A stretch of 64,000 bases of DNA from Bacteroidales bacterium UBA1176. Lineage in GTDB: Bacteria > Bacteroidota > Bacteroidia > Bacteroidales > WCHB1-69. Position numbers and translations under genes: made by a program. Below are positions 9,672 through 20,400 of this stretch, piece after piece. Location of the stretch: the NCBI GenBank assembly GCA_002311645.1, contig DBYW01000034.1:5173-69172 (forward strand), in the 5' to 3' direction. The notes under the pieces were generated by a model. The model did not search any database and was not told where the DNA came from. It saw nothing but the letters and a program-made list of their open reading frames with translations. Numbering within the stretch: position 1 is the stretch's first letter; each line of letters starts with the position of its first letter.

Positions 9672-10517
9672 TTAGTAATCACCGAGGGAGGTGACGGGCA
9701 GTTGTGCGAGAGCGGCTTCGGCCTGTTCATCGTTCGGCGGAGTGCCGTGCCACTTATGTGTGCCCATCATAAAATCAACGCCTTGTCCCATTTCGGTTTT
9801 CATAATAATGGCAACAGGTTTGCCATTACGGGCCAAGGTCTTAGCCAACTTCAGAGTCTGGACGCACTTTTTCATGTCATTGCCGTTCATATCGAGCACC
9901 ATCCAGCCAAAAGCCTCAAACTTGGCGCGCAGCTTGCCGAGGTTCATCACCGTGTCGGTAGGACCGTCGATCTGCTTGCCGTTATGGTCAACCGTCACGA
10001 TAAGGTTATCCACCTTCTTGGCACCTGCGAACATGACGGCTTCCCAGATTTGTCCTTCCTGGAGTTCACCATCGCCGGTAAGTGCGTAGACGATGTGGGG
10101 GTCTTGGTTCGCTTTTTTGGCGAGAGCGGCGCCAATAGCCACGGAAACACCTTGTCCCAACGAGCCGGAGGCAATGCGGATGCCCGGCAGGCCCTCCACA
10201 GGCGTCGGATGACCCTGCAAACGGGTATGGAGTTTGCGGAATGTGCCTAATTCCTCCACCGGGAAATATCCTCTGCGCGCCATCACGCTATACAGGACGG
10301 GCGATATGTGACCATTCGACAGGAAGAACATATCTTCGCCAACACCTTCCTTGGTGAACTTTGCAGGATCGATATCCATCACCTCAAAATAGAGGGCAGT
10401 GAGAAAGTCGGCGCAGCCAAGAGAGCCGCCAGGATGTCCCGACTTGGCATCATGCACCATACGAATGATGTCACGACGCACTTGGGCTGCAATGTTTTGT
10501 AATTCTTTGGTATCCAT
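9672..10517 (-). CDS. Transketolase, N-terminal (TPP-binding) subunit
   Basis: A 281-aa protein covering only the N-terminal domain of transketolase. It shows HDAKSGHPGGSLGCADFLTA, the TPP/Mg motif GDGELQEGQIWEAV with a downstream VDHN, and ends around the boundary where full-length enzymes continue. Split transketolases need a separate C-terminal subunit carrying the pyrimidine-binding and C-terminal domains. Such a pair is normally adjacent, but here the next gene is the LptF/G permease, 12 bp downstream, and no C-half occurs in the window. It acts in the non-oxidative pentose phosphate pathway if a partner exists. Confidence 0.92.
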   Translation of the reverse strand: MDTKELQNIAAQVRRDIIRMVHDAKSGHPGGSLGCADFLTALYFEVMDIDPAKFTKEGVGEDMFFLSNGHISPVLYSVMARRGYFPVEELGTFRKLHTRLQGHPTPVEGLPGIRIASGSLGQGVSVAIGAALAKKANQDPHIVYALTGDGELQEGQIWEAVMFAGAKKVDNLIVTVDHNGKQIDGPTDTVMNLGKLRAKFEAFGWMVLDMNGNDMKKCVQTLKLAKTLARNGKPVAIIMKTEMGQGVDFMMGTHKWHGTPPNDEQAEAALAQLPVTSLGDY

Positions 10518-10535
10518 AATATGGTTGTTTAATGA

Positions 10536-10937
10536 TTACAATTCAACGGAGGCGGCAATAGAGGCAGCAATTTCCTTGAATTCCTCATCGGTGAGTTTAA
10601 CACGCTCGGCTTTGAAATTCAGGTCTCCCACCCCATTGATGGGCACAAGGTGGATGTGGTTGTGCGGCACGTCTATACCGATGACGGCCACGCCCACGCG
10701 GTTACAAGGAACCGCCTTTTTGAGGCCGATAGCGACCTTCTTCGCAAACAGCATCATGCCTGCCAACAGGTCATCCGGCAGGTCAAAAATGTAGTCATTC
10801 TGCAACTTGGTCACCACAAGCACATGTCCTCGGGCAATAGGGGAAATGTCGAGGAATGCAAAATAACGGTCATCCTCCGCCACCTTGTAGCAAGGAATTT
10901 CACCCTTGATAATCTTGGTAAAAATAGTGTCTTCCAT
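10536..10937 (-). CDS. HIT family protein (histidine-triad nucleotide hydrolase)
   Basis: A 133-aa protein with the HIT motif seen as PHNHIHLVPI (HxHxHxx) near the C-terminal end and an N-terminal IIKGEIPCYKVAEDD typical of Hint/HinT proteins. Family members hydrolyse purine nucleoside phosphoramidates or related AMP conjugates in the cytoplasm. It lies between greA (15 bp upstream) and the transketolase subunit (18 bp downstream) and is probably transcribed with them. The physiological substrate is unknown. Confidence 0.93.
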   Translation of the reverse strand: MEDTIFTKIIKGEIPCYKVAEDDRYFAFLDISPIARGHVLVVTKLQNDYIFDLPDDLLAGMMLFAKKVAIGLKKAVPCNRVGVAVIGIDVPHNHIHLVPINGVGDLNFKAERVKLTDEEFKEIAASIAASVEL

Positions 10938-10952
10938 AATGATTGCATCAAA

Positions 10953-11426
10953 TTAACGTGAAACGTCAAGAATTTCGAACTGAATCTGACCTGCCGGTGC
11001 GTTGACAGTGACAACATCGCCCTTTGACTTGCCGATAAGAGCCTTGGCAATGGGGCTTGACACGGAAATTTTGCCGGCACGGACATCCAATTCGGACTCC
11101 TGCACGATGGTATACGTCATCACAGCATTGTTCTGGACGTTACGAATTTTGACAATAGAGTAGATGAGCACTTTAGAAACATCGATCTTCGACTCGTCGA
11201 GCACGCGTGCATGGGCGATGGTGTTCTTGAGGTTCGCGATTTTCATCTCCAACATACCCTGTGCCTCTTTCGCGGCATCATACTCGGCATTCTCGGAAAG
11301 ATCACCCTTGTCGCGCGCATCAGCAATAGCCTGCGTGACACGAGGACGTTCCACATGCTCAAGTTGGTATAATTGTGCTTTCAGGTCGTCAAGACCCTTT
11401 TGGGAGTAGTACTTAATGTCTTCCAT
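10953..11426 (-). CDS. greA: Transcription elongation factor GreA
   Basis: A 157-aa protein with an N-terminal antiparallel coiled coil (including RDKGDLSENAEYDAAKEAQG, the acidic-tip region that enters the RNA polymerase secondary channel) and a C-terminal FKBP-like domain with SPIAKALIGKSKGDVV. GreA stimulates transcript cleavage by backtracked polymerase. Length and motifs are normal. It is the first gene after the hairpin at 11448-11479 and heads the run HIT - tkt - lptF/G - GT - dxs. No consensus -7 box was found in the short leader; CTATTTTGTG next to the hairpin is the closest match. Confidence 0.96.
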   Translation of the reverse strand: MEDIKYYSQKGLDDLKAQLYQLEHVERPRVTQAIADARDKGDLSENAEYDAAKEAQGMLEMKIANLKNTIAHARVLDESKIDVSKVLIYSIVKIRNVQNNAVMTYTIVQESELDVRAGKISVSSPIAKALIGKSKGDVVTVNAPAGQIQFEILDVSR

Positions 11427-11447
11427 ATTTGTTTTTTAATTACACAA

Positions 11448-11479
11448 AATAGAAGAGGCTTTGGAAAGCCTCTTCTATT
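11448..11479 (-). terminator. Hairpin terminator-like element between porV and greA
   Basis: Two perfect 15-bp arms (11448-11462 and 11465-11479, AATAGAAGAGGCTTT and its complement) form a strong hairpin 23 nt after the porV stop. In the direction of transcription it is followed only by a weak U-rich stretch. It probably terminates the receptor operon, but some readthrough into greA is possible. Confidence 0.75.
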
Positions 11480-11502
11480 ATAACTAAGAAAGGTTTAAAA
11501 TA

Positions 11503-12687
11503 TTATAAGGAAACCTTGATACCTATAACGTGGTTGCCTCTCCACTGGTGCGTGAAGCGATAAGCATAGTCGATGTAAATACGGCTACCCGTATTACCCT
11601 TCTTGAGAGGGATGACAGCGGTTGCACCGACAGACGGACCGGTGAAGAAGGAGTCGGAGTTGAAGAGGATGGCGGAAACGATTTGTTCGCCATTCTCATT
11701 CACCTCATGAGCACGGGTCACGTTCTCGAGGGCATAGCCTGCGCGAATCATGAAATAGTTCATGAAGCCGTATTCAATACCGACAGCGAAGATGTCTCGG
11801 GAGTAGGAATTTGCGGTGAAGGAACCGGCGAGCGTCAAACGATGTTTGGCTTCATCGCGGGTAAGGCCTTCTTCAGCAAGCTCTTCCTTTGACATAGAGG
11901 CATATTCACCGCCAAACCACAAGAAGTCGTAGCTGACACCGATGGCTAACATAGAGGGCAGTTCATATTCAGCGGAACGGACCTCAAGGGTCTGCTCGGT
12001 ACCGGTGTTGTTGATGACACCACGAGCGGAAAGACCGTCACCCTTATAGGACATCGGGAGACCGATGTTCTTCAACGTGACACCAATCTTGAAATTCTCG
12101 AACTTGCCTGCAATGTACTGCACACCTGCATCGATGGCAAAACCGGTAGCGTGCAGGTCAGCGATGCGCTCGTTGATGATCTTTATGGAAACACCACCCT
12201 TGATGAAATTGTTGAACGACTTAGCATAGTGGATGCCGATAATAGAGAGAGAGGGACTGAAAGTACCTAAGCCGCCTTCCGGTTGAGCCACGGTCGTAAT
12301 GGGGATATTGCCGAAGCCCATGGTGGAGAAAGAGACACCAAGCGTACCAAAATCTCTCTTCTTGCCGAGATGCTGGGCAAAAGCCAGAGCATTGATATTG
12401 ATGCCACAATTGGAGCCCACCAAATACTGAGTACGGTTGAAAGCGAAGTCCGTCTTCTTCACGAAAGTCAAACCAGCAACGTTCGAGTAAACAGATTCAA
12501 GGCCTCGTATTTCAGCCACGCCGGCATTGGCCATGCCGTTGGAGCGTGCCCACGGGTCAATCAACAAGTGGGATGCACCAGCCTGGCCGGAACGGTCGCG
12601 GTTACCAGCCAGCACGCTGTAGGACGTGCCGACTGATATCAATGCGACTAAAACGCAAATTATTAATGACTTATATGTGTTTTTCAT
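11503..12687 (-). CDS. porV: PorV/PorQ family outer-membrane beta-barrel protein (T9SS-associated)
   Basis: A 394-aa outer-membrane protein with a signal peptide (about residues 1-27). The mature N-terminus has AGASHLLIDPWARSNGMANA and NVAGLTF, characteristic of the PorV/PorQ family related to FadL barrels. In T9SS, PorV shuttles cargo from the translocon to the attachment complex and binds C-terminal signals. It is the last gene of an operon with a 1571-aa secreted protein having a T9SS-like C-terminus (29 bp upstream) and a TonB-dependent receptor. It may be a dedicated PorV paralogue serving this operon rather than the main PorV; sequence alone does not decide. Confidence 0.85.
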   Translation of the reverse strand: MKNTYKSLIICVLVALISVGTSYSVLAGNRDRSGQAGASHLLIDPWARSNGMANAGVAEIRGLESVYSNVAGLTFVKKTDFAFNRTQYLVGSNCGININALAFAQHLGKKRDFGTLGVSFSTMGFGNIPITTVAQPEGGLGTFSPSLSIIGIHYAKSFNNFIKGGVSIKIINERIADLHATGFAIDAGVQYIAGKFENFKIGVTLKNIGLPMSYKGDGLSARGVINNTGTEQTLEVRSAEYELPSMLAIGVSYDFLWFGGEYASMSKEELAEEGLTRDEAKHRLTLAGSFTANSYSRDIFAVGIEYGFMNYFMIRAGYALENVTRAHEVNENGEQIVSAILFNSDSFFTGPSVGATAVIPLKKGNTGSRIYIDYAYRFTHQWRGNHVIGIKVSL

Positions 12688-12716
12688 ATTCCTTGTTTTT
12701 TACAATGTTGATAATT

Positions 12717-15700
12717 TTAGAAACCATTTAAGTCTGTAGGACGCATTGCACAGAAGAACTTGAGGGTTCTTTCGCCGATGCCGTCGGCCTTGACATGGAT
12801 GATATACACACCACCTGAGATGGGGATGTTGGCGTGGTTCTTAAGATCCCACTGCACGTAGGAAGAACCGGCATCACCCTTGGTGAGTGTCCTGATAAGC
12901 GTACCGTTGACGGTATAGATGGAAATCGTACATTTCGTGGGAAGGTTCACGATTCTCACATAGTTCTCCAATGCATTGTGCTCGTACTGGGAGAAGCCAT
13001 AGTAAGGATTGGGAACAATGTTGATCTCGTCCAGGACGGTTTGAATCTCCTCGGCAGTCTCAACCTTAGTGGGAACGAGGTTCTTCGTCGTGAATTGATA
13101 CAACGGATAACCACCGTTCAAAGATGTGTTGGGTGCAGATGCCGGATCGTCATACCAACGAGAGGAATATCTCAGGTAAGGACGGGAGACACGGATCTTG
13201 ATGGTAGCGTCGCTGGTGAGCCAGTCTTTTTCGCGGTTGATCACAGGCATCGGAATGCTGGTCCACATCACATTGTTAAACAACTGCATCTTCTGACGCA
13301 TTCTGTTATAATCGTTCATGCTGGAGACGTTAACGAAAGAGTTGAACTTGGCTTTCAACCATGCGCATTCGTCATACGGTCCACAATCGTAGAATGCAAA
13401 ATCAGTGCCGGGGATAGTACCACCATGAGGAGATCCGCTGATCTGGGTGACTGTACCACCATCGTTGAAATTACGCTCTCGAGAGTTGAAATAATACGGC
13501 AAGCTACAAGTGTTGCCCGAGCTGCCAACCACATAGATGTAGTGACGACCACCGTTGAGAGGCTCACCGAAGGTGACACCGTATGCATCGCGGTAAGAGT
13601 TGTACACCGACTCGCTCATGGCGACGGGCTTGCCAGTCTCTTCATCGGTCAAAAGCTCGCCAGTCTGCATGTTACGATAGAAAGCATAGACATCCGTCGG
13701 ATTGAAGATCATGTCATTACCATGATTGAAAGTATCGGCGGAGTTCTCTGCGAACATGATGTTCAAGCGTTCACCAGTTTCCACATTGATAGCATAGCCG
13801 GGGAACCAGCCAAAGCCGGTCTCTTGGCCAGCCACAGGGTTGGTTTCAGGATTGCCGTCCTTGTCGACAGACGGGCATTTCTTCGGTTCATGACGGACAT
13901 TATGATACGTCATGCCATGGAATTCCTGATTCACAACAAAGTTTTGAGCGGAGGTTGCACTACCAGCTTCGAGGACGATGGCGCGCGTCCATTTGCTCTT
14001 GTCCGGCGTAAGCACAACATCGACAGAATAGAGGTTCGTCATGGTCTGGTTGTAACCAGCACGTCTCGGAATACTACTGAAATCGGTGAAAGTGAAATAC
14101 GAAGGACTCGGGGACACATTATTTTCGTAGAACTGATCGTCGGGTATGAGATAACGTGCCTGCGGGCCGCCGTCATACGGGGAGGAAAGCACATACGGAG
14201 ACCATGTGCCACCAATGATATTTTCGAACAATTGGTTCGGATCCTTGAATGCACGGCTGGCTTCGCTTTCATTCAAAACGCCGGCACCCACAATCATGCA
14301 TGCATCCTCTGTACGCCATTTGCCATACTCGTCTTCGGCACCGTCTTGGCCACCATCGTCACCCCAGTCGTGCCACTTGCCGGTGGAATACTGACCAGAG
14401 TGTATCCAGTTGGATGGATAGTCACCTTCAATATCGGCAACACCTGTCAACCATGAAGAACCTCCATTGAAATCGATGGAAGAACCCACGAAGTTAACCT
14501 GACCGTATTTGTGCAGATTAGCGAAATTATAACCGCCGCTCGTGCTTGCGACATATTCATCAAGATCTTTTTGGTAAATCTTGAATTGGGCATTCTTCAA
14601 CGAAACGGAAATACCGAGGTCGAGGAAGAGTTGCTCGTTCGTCATGCTAATAGGCATGCCGGCTGTACTTATGCGGGGGAGACCCAACTCGGCCAACTCA
14701 TCGTCAGTCACATCATCGGAAATGATCAACTGCCATTCAGTGCTGTCGTTGACATCATTGCTCACGCTGTTGGGCAGGAACTTGATGTAATAGTCGTAAG
14801 GTTTCACTTGCAACGGGTCGATGACTTGAATGTTCAGAGGACCATAGTTGTTCTTGTATTGAATATTGTTGTAAGTATTGTTGGCAAGCACGAGGTCGCG
14901 GGACTCATCCGTCATATCAAGGAAGAGTCCGCCGTTGCCCTGTCCTTCGAGACGGGTAATCATCGGCTGGTCACCATACTTGGCATTCAGAAGGTTCTCA
15001 ACAGACTTGTGTGGGGTACCAGTGTAAACCTTGATGTTACGACGACCGGCGAGGTAAGGGTTTCTCTGACCATCGAGGTAGTCGGCTTCCATCTTGAATT
15101 CCTTATAGCAGTTGTAACCGTAAGCTAACACAAGGAAGTAGTATTGCTTGTGGTTCACCAACTGTTTGTTGGTACCTGTAGCAAACTTGTCTTCCGTCAC
15201 ACGGAAAGAGTGGAAGATACCCGTGTTGCTTCCGTTCACCATTTCCGTGGCCACGGAAGAAGCGAGGGCCTCGTTGTACACCCAGTTGATGAGTTGTCCT
15301 GCTTCGTCTTCAACATCACATTGACCGATCAGGATAGCTTTGCTGGCATCGCTAAGGTCGGTGACACTGACGGAGGAATTTGCTAATTGGTAAATTTGAT
15401 AACCCTGGAATTTGTACTGACGGTCAGACACGGAAAGCGTGTCATGAACGGTCAACGGGCTGATGGTCTCCGTAATGATTGTGTCGGGAGTGCCGTCGGC
15501 ATGATAAGAGTAAACCGTGTCATGCGTGCTGACAAGCGTGTTCTGGGAGAGTGTGTGTGGAATCTGGGGATCAAGTTCCTTATAGGTCTCATGATAGTTG
15601 TTGCTGTTCCTGTCCTCATTGGAGATATAGAGGATAAGCTCGTTCTCGAGTTCGCGGATGGTGATATCCGGAGCATCCGGACCGTCAAGGGTCTTGAAAC

Positions 15701-17432
15701 AGTTCTCAAAGAGGGACTGACACTTGTCGTCGGCGAGTTTCAGCAATTCAACAGAAGCCTGGGCACCACCTTGGGAAGCTCTTGCCCAAGGAATACCAAC
15801 GGTAATATAGTTGACAGAACCCGGTTTGAGGGTGAACGGTCCAGCAGATTGCATGAAACGACGGTCTTGAGGAGCGTTGCCCACGTTAGCTTCTGTCCAG
15901 CCGTCGGCACCATACTGGCTGGGAACAGGGTCAACACCCTGGGTACCCCAGTTACAGACATCGGAAAGAGCCGGGAACATGAAGTCGCAGTCCGGACCAT
16001 TACCACCATTGGAAGAGTGGGCGTTGCCGCCATATTTCATCTTGGTGTTGTCCTTCCAGATACCTTGCAACATGTTGTAGTATTCGAAAGCCACGCGCGG
16101 GTCACCCGTCACGGAGTTGTCGTTGTTGTGATACACGAAACGTCTCATACCGAAACGCTCGTTATCGGTAATCTGGTCACCAAAGTTGACGCCGTTGATA
16201 GCCATTTGGTCCTGCGTAAAGGCACTTCTGAGGAATCTGTCGCAATAGCCGGGGAAAGAGGCGCTGTCAGCATAGAACTTGGGGTTGTCGCGGTTATCGG
16301 GATCCATGTACGGGCCCTGGAAGAAGTCGACACCCACGGCAGGCGGTTGGTCACCGTAAGCCTCGATTTGACCTGTACCGTCAACATTGGAGCCGTTGTA
16401 GCAGTAACCAAGACCACGAGCCACGTCGCAGCCCACATAGTCATCCTTTGCATAACCCAAGTCAGGGTCGACCCACTGGGAGAAGAAGGTGTTGGTAAGG
16501 GTATAGGTAGAACGGTTGATAATCTCGTAGGAGTAGAAGGTCATGTTGTTAAGTTCGTCATTGGTGGCGAAACCGAAGGCCTGTCCACGGATTTCAAGGC
16601 CGATAGGGCTACCGCTGGACTCGGTGTGAGGACCGGCGTTATCATTGAAGATCCAGAAGAGGGTCTCGTCGCCCTTCAGCACATGGTCGGCATAAATCAT
16701 GCCGTTGGAGTTGTGCCAGTCGTTGCCATAGTACATAATGTCCTCCGGAGTACGGGGCAGCGTGTGTGCTGCGGCAGCAGCAATATTGTCCTCCGTCCAC
16801 GGACAGAGGTCGTTATTAATATCATAGTAAGGATAGTCGCCGGTAGCAGGGTCGTAGACGCCATTCCCGTTGACATCCTTAAAAGGAGCGAGGTAGTAGG
16901 AATAGCCCTCGTCGCCGTGGGCGGGCCAGTTGGCGATGCTGGAGGGCATCACATAACCGGACGTGCCGTGGCTGGAAATGTGTTCGTCAACTTCAGCACG
17001 GGTGATCTTGAAATGCTTGTCGAACTTGATACACATCGTTTGCGTGGTACTGGCGCCTTGGATCTTCAAAGGACCGGTCCAATAGTCGTCACCGACTTGT
17101 CTGAAACGGACGGCTGCCAACTTGAGCTGGCCGTTGATGTCACGGCCACCGATCCACAAACCGGCACTGAACATGGAAGTCTTGCCAGATCCTTTCGGAA
17201 CCTCGTATTCGGCAACCTCCTTGAACCACATGGTACCACCGGTTTCCAAGTATGCGCGAACATTGTTCACCGTCAACTCGTTGGAGCTACTTGCCGGAAG
17301 GCAGGTTGCTGACTCGTCCTTCGGTGTGGAAGATTTACGAACAACTCCCTTTTGTTTTTCAGCATGCACTGATCCTGCGAAAAGACATGCTATCAGGAGC
17401 ATCAAGCAGAAAATTTTGTTATTGTTTTTCAT
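12717..17432 (-). CDS. Very large secreted protein with T9SS/FlgD-like C-terminal module
   Basis: A 1571-aa protein with a signal peptide (residues 1-24, ending VHA). The middle has no catalytic domain I can name; it is rich in Asp, Asn, Gly and Tyr, with calcium-loop-like stretches such as DVNGNGVYDPATGDYPYYD. The C-terminal 100 residues form an Ig-like module: VPNPYYGFS, then CTISIYTVNGTLIRTLTKGD, then ISGGVYIIHVKADG. This resembles T9SS type A sorting domains but carries a short tail, CAMRPTDLNGF. It sits between a TonB-dependent receptor (26 bp upstream) and PorV (29 bp downstream), so it is probably exported and held at the surface. Function unknown. Confidence 0.8.
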   Translation of the reverse strand: MKNNNKIFCLMLLIACLFAGSVHAEKQKGVVRKSSTPKDESATCLPASSSNELTVNNVRAYLETGGTMWFKEVAEYEVPKGSGKTSMFSAGLWIGGRDINGQLKLAAVRFRQVGDDYWTGPLKIQGASTTQTMCIKFDKHFKITRAEVDEHISSHGTSGYVMPSSIANWPAHGDEGYSYYLAPFKDVNGNGVYDPATGDYPYYDINNDLCPWTEDNIAAAAAHTLPRTPEDIMYYGNDWHNSNGMIYADHVLKGDETLFWIFNDNAGPHTESSGSPIGLEIRGQAFGFATNDELNNMTFYSYEIINRSTYTLTNTFFSQWVDPDLGYAKDDYVGCDVARGLGYCYNGSNVDGTGQIEAYGDQPPAVGVDFFQGPYMDPDNRDNPKFYADSASFPGYCDRFLRSAFTQDQMAINGVNFGDQITDNERFGMRRFVYHNNDNSVTGDPRVAFEYYNMLQGIWKDNTKMKYGGNAHSSNGGNGPDCDFMFPALSDVCNWGTQGVDPVPSQYGADGWTEANVGNAPQDRRFMQSAGPFTLKPGSVNYITVGIPWARASQGGAQASVELLKLADDKCQSLFENCFKTLDGPDAPDITIRELENELILYISNEDRNSNNYHETYKELDPQIPHTLSQNTLVSTHDTVYSYHADGTPDTIITETISPLTVHDTLSVSDRQYKFQGYQIYQLANSSVSVTDLSDASKAILIGQCDVEDEAGQLINWVYNEALASSVATEMVNGSNTGIFHSFRVTEDKFATGTNKQLVNHKQYYFLVLAYGYNCYKEFKMEADYLDGQRNPYLAGRRNIKVYTGTPHKSVENLLNAKYGDQPMITRLEGQGNGGLFLDMTDESRDLVLANNTYNNIQYKNNYGPLNIQVIDPLQVKPYDYYIKFLPNSVSNDVNDSTEWQLIISDDVTDDELAELGLPRISTAGMPISMTNEQLFLDLGISVSLKNAQFKIYQKDLDEYVASTSGGYNFANLHKYGQVNFVGSSIDFNGGSSWLTGVADIEGDYPSNWIHSGQYSTGKWHDWGDDGGQDGAEDEYGKWRTEDACMIVGAGVLNESEASRAFKDPNQLFENIIGGTWSPYVLSSPYDGGPQARYLIPDDQFYENNVSPSPSYFTFTDFSSIPRRAGYNQTMTNLYSVDVVLTPDKSKWTRAIVLEAGSATSAQNFVVNQEFHGMTYHNVRHEPKKCPSVDKDGNPETNPVAGQETGFGWFPGYAINVETGERLNIMFAENSADTFNHGNDMIFNPTDVYAFYRNMQTGELLTDEETGKPVAMSESVYNSYRDAYGVTFGEPLNGGRHYIYVVGSSGNTCSLPYYFNSRERNFNDGGTVTQISGSPHGGTIPGTDFAFYDCGPYDECAWLKAKFNSFVNVSSMNDYNRMRQKMQLFNNVMWTSIPMPVINREKDWLTSDATIKIRVSRPYLRYSSRWYDDPASAPNTSLNGGYPLYQFTTKNLVPTKVETAEEIQTVLDEINIVPNPYYGFSQYEHNALENYVRIVNLPTKCTISIYTVNGTLIRTLTKGDAGSSYVQWDLKNHANIPISGGVYIIHVKADGIGERTLKFFCAMRPTDLNGF

Positions 17433-17458
17433 ATTTCTATCTTTTTTATATCAAACCA

Positions 17459-20400
17459 TTAAAAACCGAATTGAACACCTAAGCTAAGGCGGATAGGACG
17501 GCTGTAGTTGTACGGATTCTGCACTCTCATCTGATAGTAGTTGATGTAGGAGGGCACGTAGACTTGGGAGTTGATGGCTTGCTGGTATTCAGCAGCGGAG
17601 AGATAACCATCGTCGTCAGGGTTGCCGGTGTAGTCATACACGGAAATCACGTTCTTGAAATTGAAGAGGTTCTGGATGTCAAGATAGACCGTCAGATAAC
17701 CGGGTTTCGCGGACTTGGCGTTGCCGTCTTTGTCCTTGGCGTTCTTGTTCATGTTGAACACGAAGGTCTTGTCGATACGAAGGTCGGCTTGGAATTGCCA
17801 CGGGGTGTTGGAACCGTTGATGGAACCAGCGAGCTGGGAAGCAGTACCGCTGACAATCGTGGAATAAGGAGTGCTGGAACGGGTGTAGGGCGTTCCGGAA
17901 CGAGCGGAGAACAGAAGGGAGATACCCGTATTGGCGAGCCATTGGATTTCCTTGATGGTCGGCTTGCCGTCTTCGCCCATGATTTCCTTCTTACCCTTCG
18001 GTCCGTCATATTCAACACCGTCACCGAAACGATAGTCGAGGTTGACACCGATACTGTGTCTTTGGTCGAAGGAAAGATTGGTCAGCGTTCTCAAGTTCGG
18101 CTGGCCGGCGGCGAGGATGTTCAGCTGGGAAGTGCTACCGGAACCAGTACCCTTTGCATATTGCAACGTATAGTTGGCGGAAAGGGTGAGGTTCTTTGTT
18201 CTGTTCATTCTATAGGAGAATGTCACACCTTGCACTGTACCGAAGTCGATGTTCTGATAAGAATAATAAGTGTTCGGATATGCACCGGAGAAACGATAGG
18301 ATTGAATCTGGTTACGCTTCTCGGAATAGTAAGCGCTGATGCTGATAGCGGACTTGGCACCAATCTTCTGACGGAAACCGATTTCATAGTCGATGGACTG
18401 CTGCGGTTTCATGTTCGGGTTGTTGATGATGTCGTTGGTGGAGTTTCTCTTGGAGATGAAGAGATAATCAACCGGGGAAATCTGCAGGTTCGTCGGACGA
18501 GAGGTGATGATGTTGTAGTGAGCGTAGAACAAGGAGTTGTCGGACACCGGGAAGGAGAAGGAGATACGAGGCATCACGGACCATTGTGCTTTGTAGTCGG
18601 TGAAAGCGCCGGACTCAACCTTGGTGATACCGCTGATAAGTTCGTTGTTCTCGTTGAAGAGCGGGTTCTTCAAAATAGGACCATTGACATAGAGGGAGAG
18701 GTCGCTTTCAGGGTCGGAGACCTCGTTACCGGCAGCGTCGTACCATGTGTCGCCACTACGGTAACCGACGATGGAGGTGGAGTTCAACTCGCCACCCTGA
18801 ATGTCAGCTTCGCTCATGTAGACATCGTTGCCTGAGTAGTAGACCACCCAGTCGTCTTGGGCGTTGCCCACGAAGTTGATGTTTTTGTTGATGTTGCGCA
18901 ATTCGGCAACGGTGTAGGCTTCGCGGAACAAATACGGGTCTTTCAGAACCTGTTGGTTGGCGTCGAAACGGTCGACACGCAAACCGACATTGAACAACAA
19001 GGAGTTGATGGCGAACTTGTCCTGGATGTAGAATGCCATGTAAATAGGTTCGTATGCACCGATATTGTAGGTCTTCTGGCCATATTTGTTAACGCCATTG
19101 AAGAAGTCGTCGATAGTGGTCTTCTTGTGGGTCTTGGCACCGGTGTAATCGTATCCATAGTAACTAACCAGCGGGTATTGGCCGGAAGAGGTTCCCAAAA
19201 GGAGGTCCTCGGCGGAGAACATGCTGATGTCGAAAGTACTGGGATCATAGCTGTCAATGTCAATCCAGTCGTCGCCATCAGGATTGAGGCCCAACTGGGT
19301 ACGGATGCTTCTGTCGAAGACCGTTTGGTCGGAAAGGCTGATCAAGCGGTTGTAGTCAACCGTGAATTGCTCGCCGTCATCGGTGACGATGGGGTGATCC
19401 TTGTCAAGCTCACCGATATGGGAGTTGGCCTGGTTACGCATCAGGGTCCACAAGGTGACCGGGGCGATACCGTAACCACGGTAGGTCAACTTTTCAAAGT
19501 CATAACCAAACTTGAGCTCGTGGTTCTGGATGTTCATGGAAATGCTTGCCTTCAAACCGATTTGCTCAGTCTGCGACTTGTTGTATGCATTATAGACAGT
19601 ACCGGGGGCAACATACATTGAATAGATGTCATCCGGGCTGTCGCCATTGCGGAGACCACCGTAGGTCTGGTACATATCCAAGTCAAAAGGAACAGTATAA
19701 CCGTAATAACTATAGAGATCCTCCAACGGGAATTGCTCAAGCAAGTTGAGGTTATATTGAGAGAGAATGGGGTTGACATTGTAGTCCGGGTTGATTCTGA
19801 AAGTCACAACGGAATCGTACCAACCTTGGAACTCTCTGGCGCCGTAGATAGTGATGCTGTTTTCATCGTCGATGGGAATCTGAAGTTCATCTGTGTAGGA
19901 GTAGCTTCTCACCTTGGTGGTGTTGAACTGACCCACATAGCCATATTCAAAGAGTCTGTCCTTGTGTTGCGGAGCGTAAGATTTGCCATCCACGCGGGTA
20001 TAGTTTGCGTTGATGTCATACATGACGTTCTTCAAGACGCCAGTACCCGTGGTGTCGGTGAAGACACGGTGGTTCAAACGGGCATTCAAACGCATGGTAC
20101 CTTGAGTGGCAATGGGATTGTTCTCCACATTGAACAGGGCACGTGTGCTGCTCCATGATCTTTGCTTCACATATTCGTATGATCCGCCGACAGAGAGTCT
20201 GACATTATGTTTCTTGCCCAATTGGAAATCGAACTTGAGTTGTCCGAGATAGTCCCACGTTCCGGCGTTTTTGCGGACACGGCGTTTGTGGAAGGACTCA
20301 CTGGTCAGATAGCTGCCCTCTTGATAGAAGGCGCCGTATGATTCGTTGCTATAACGCAACGGATGGGCGATAAGTTCGTCAATCACATCCTGGTTGGCTT

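Noticed and set aside
15387..17312. Very long open frame (641 codons) antisense to the 1571-aa secreted protein
   Set aside because: Its translation is low-complexity Val/Gly/Arg-rich with no domain, while the opposite strand has a signal peptide and a C-terminal module. The same applies to 12834-14456, 17564-18835 and 62100-63665.
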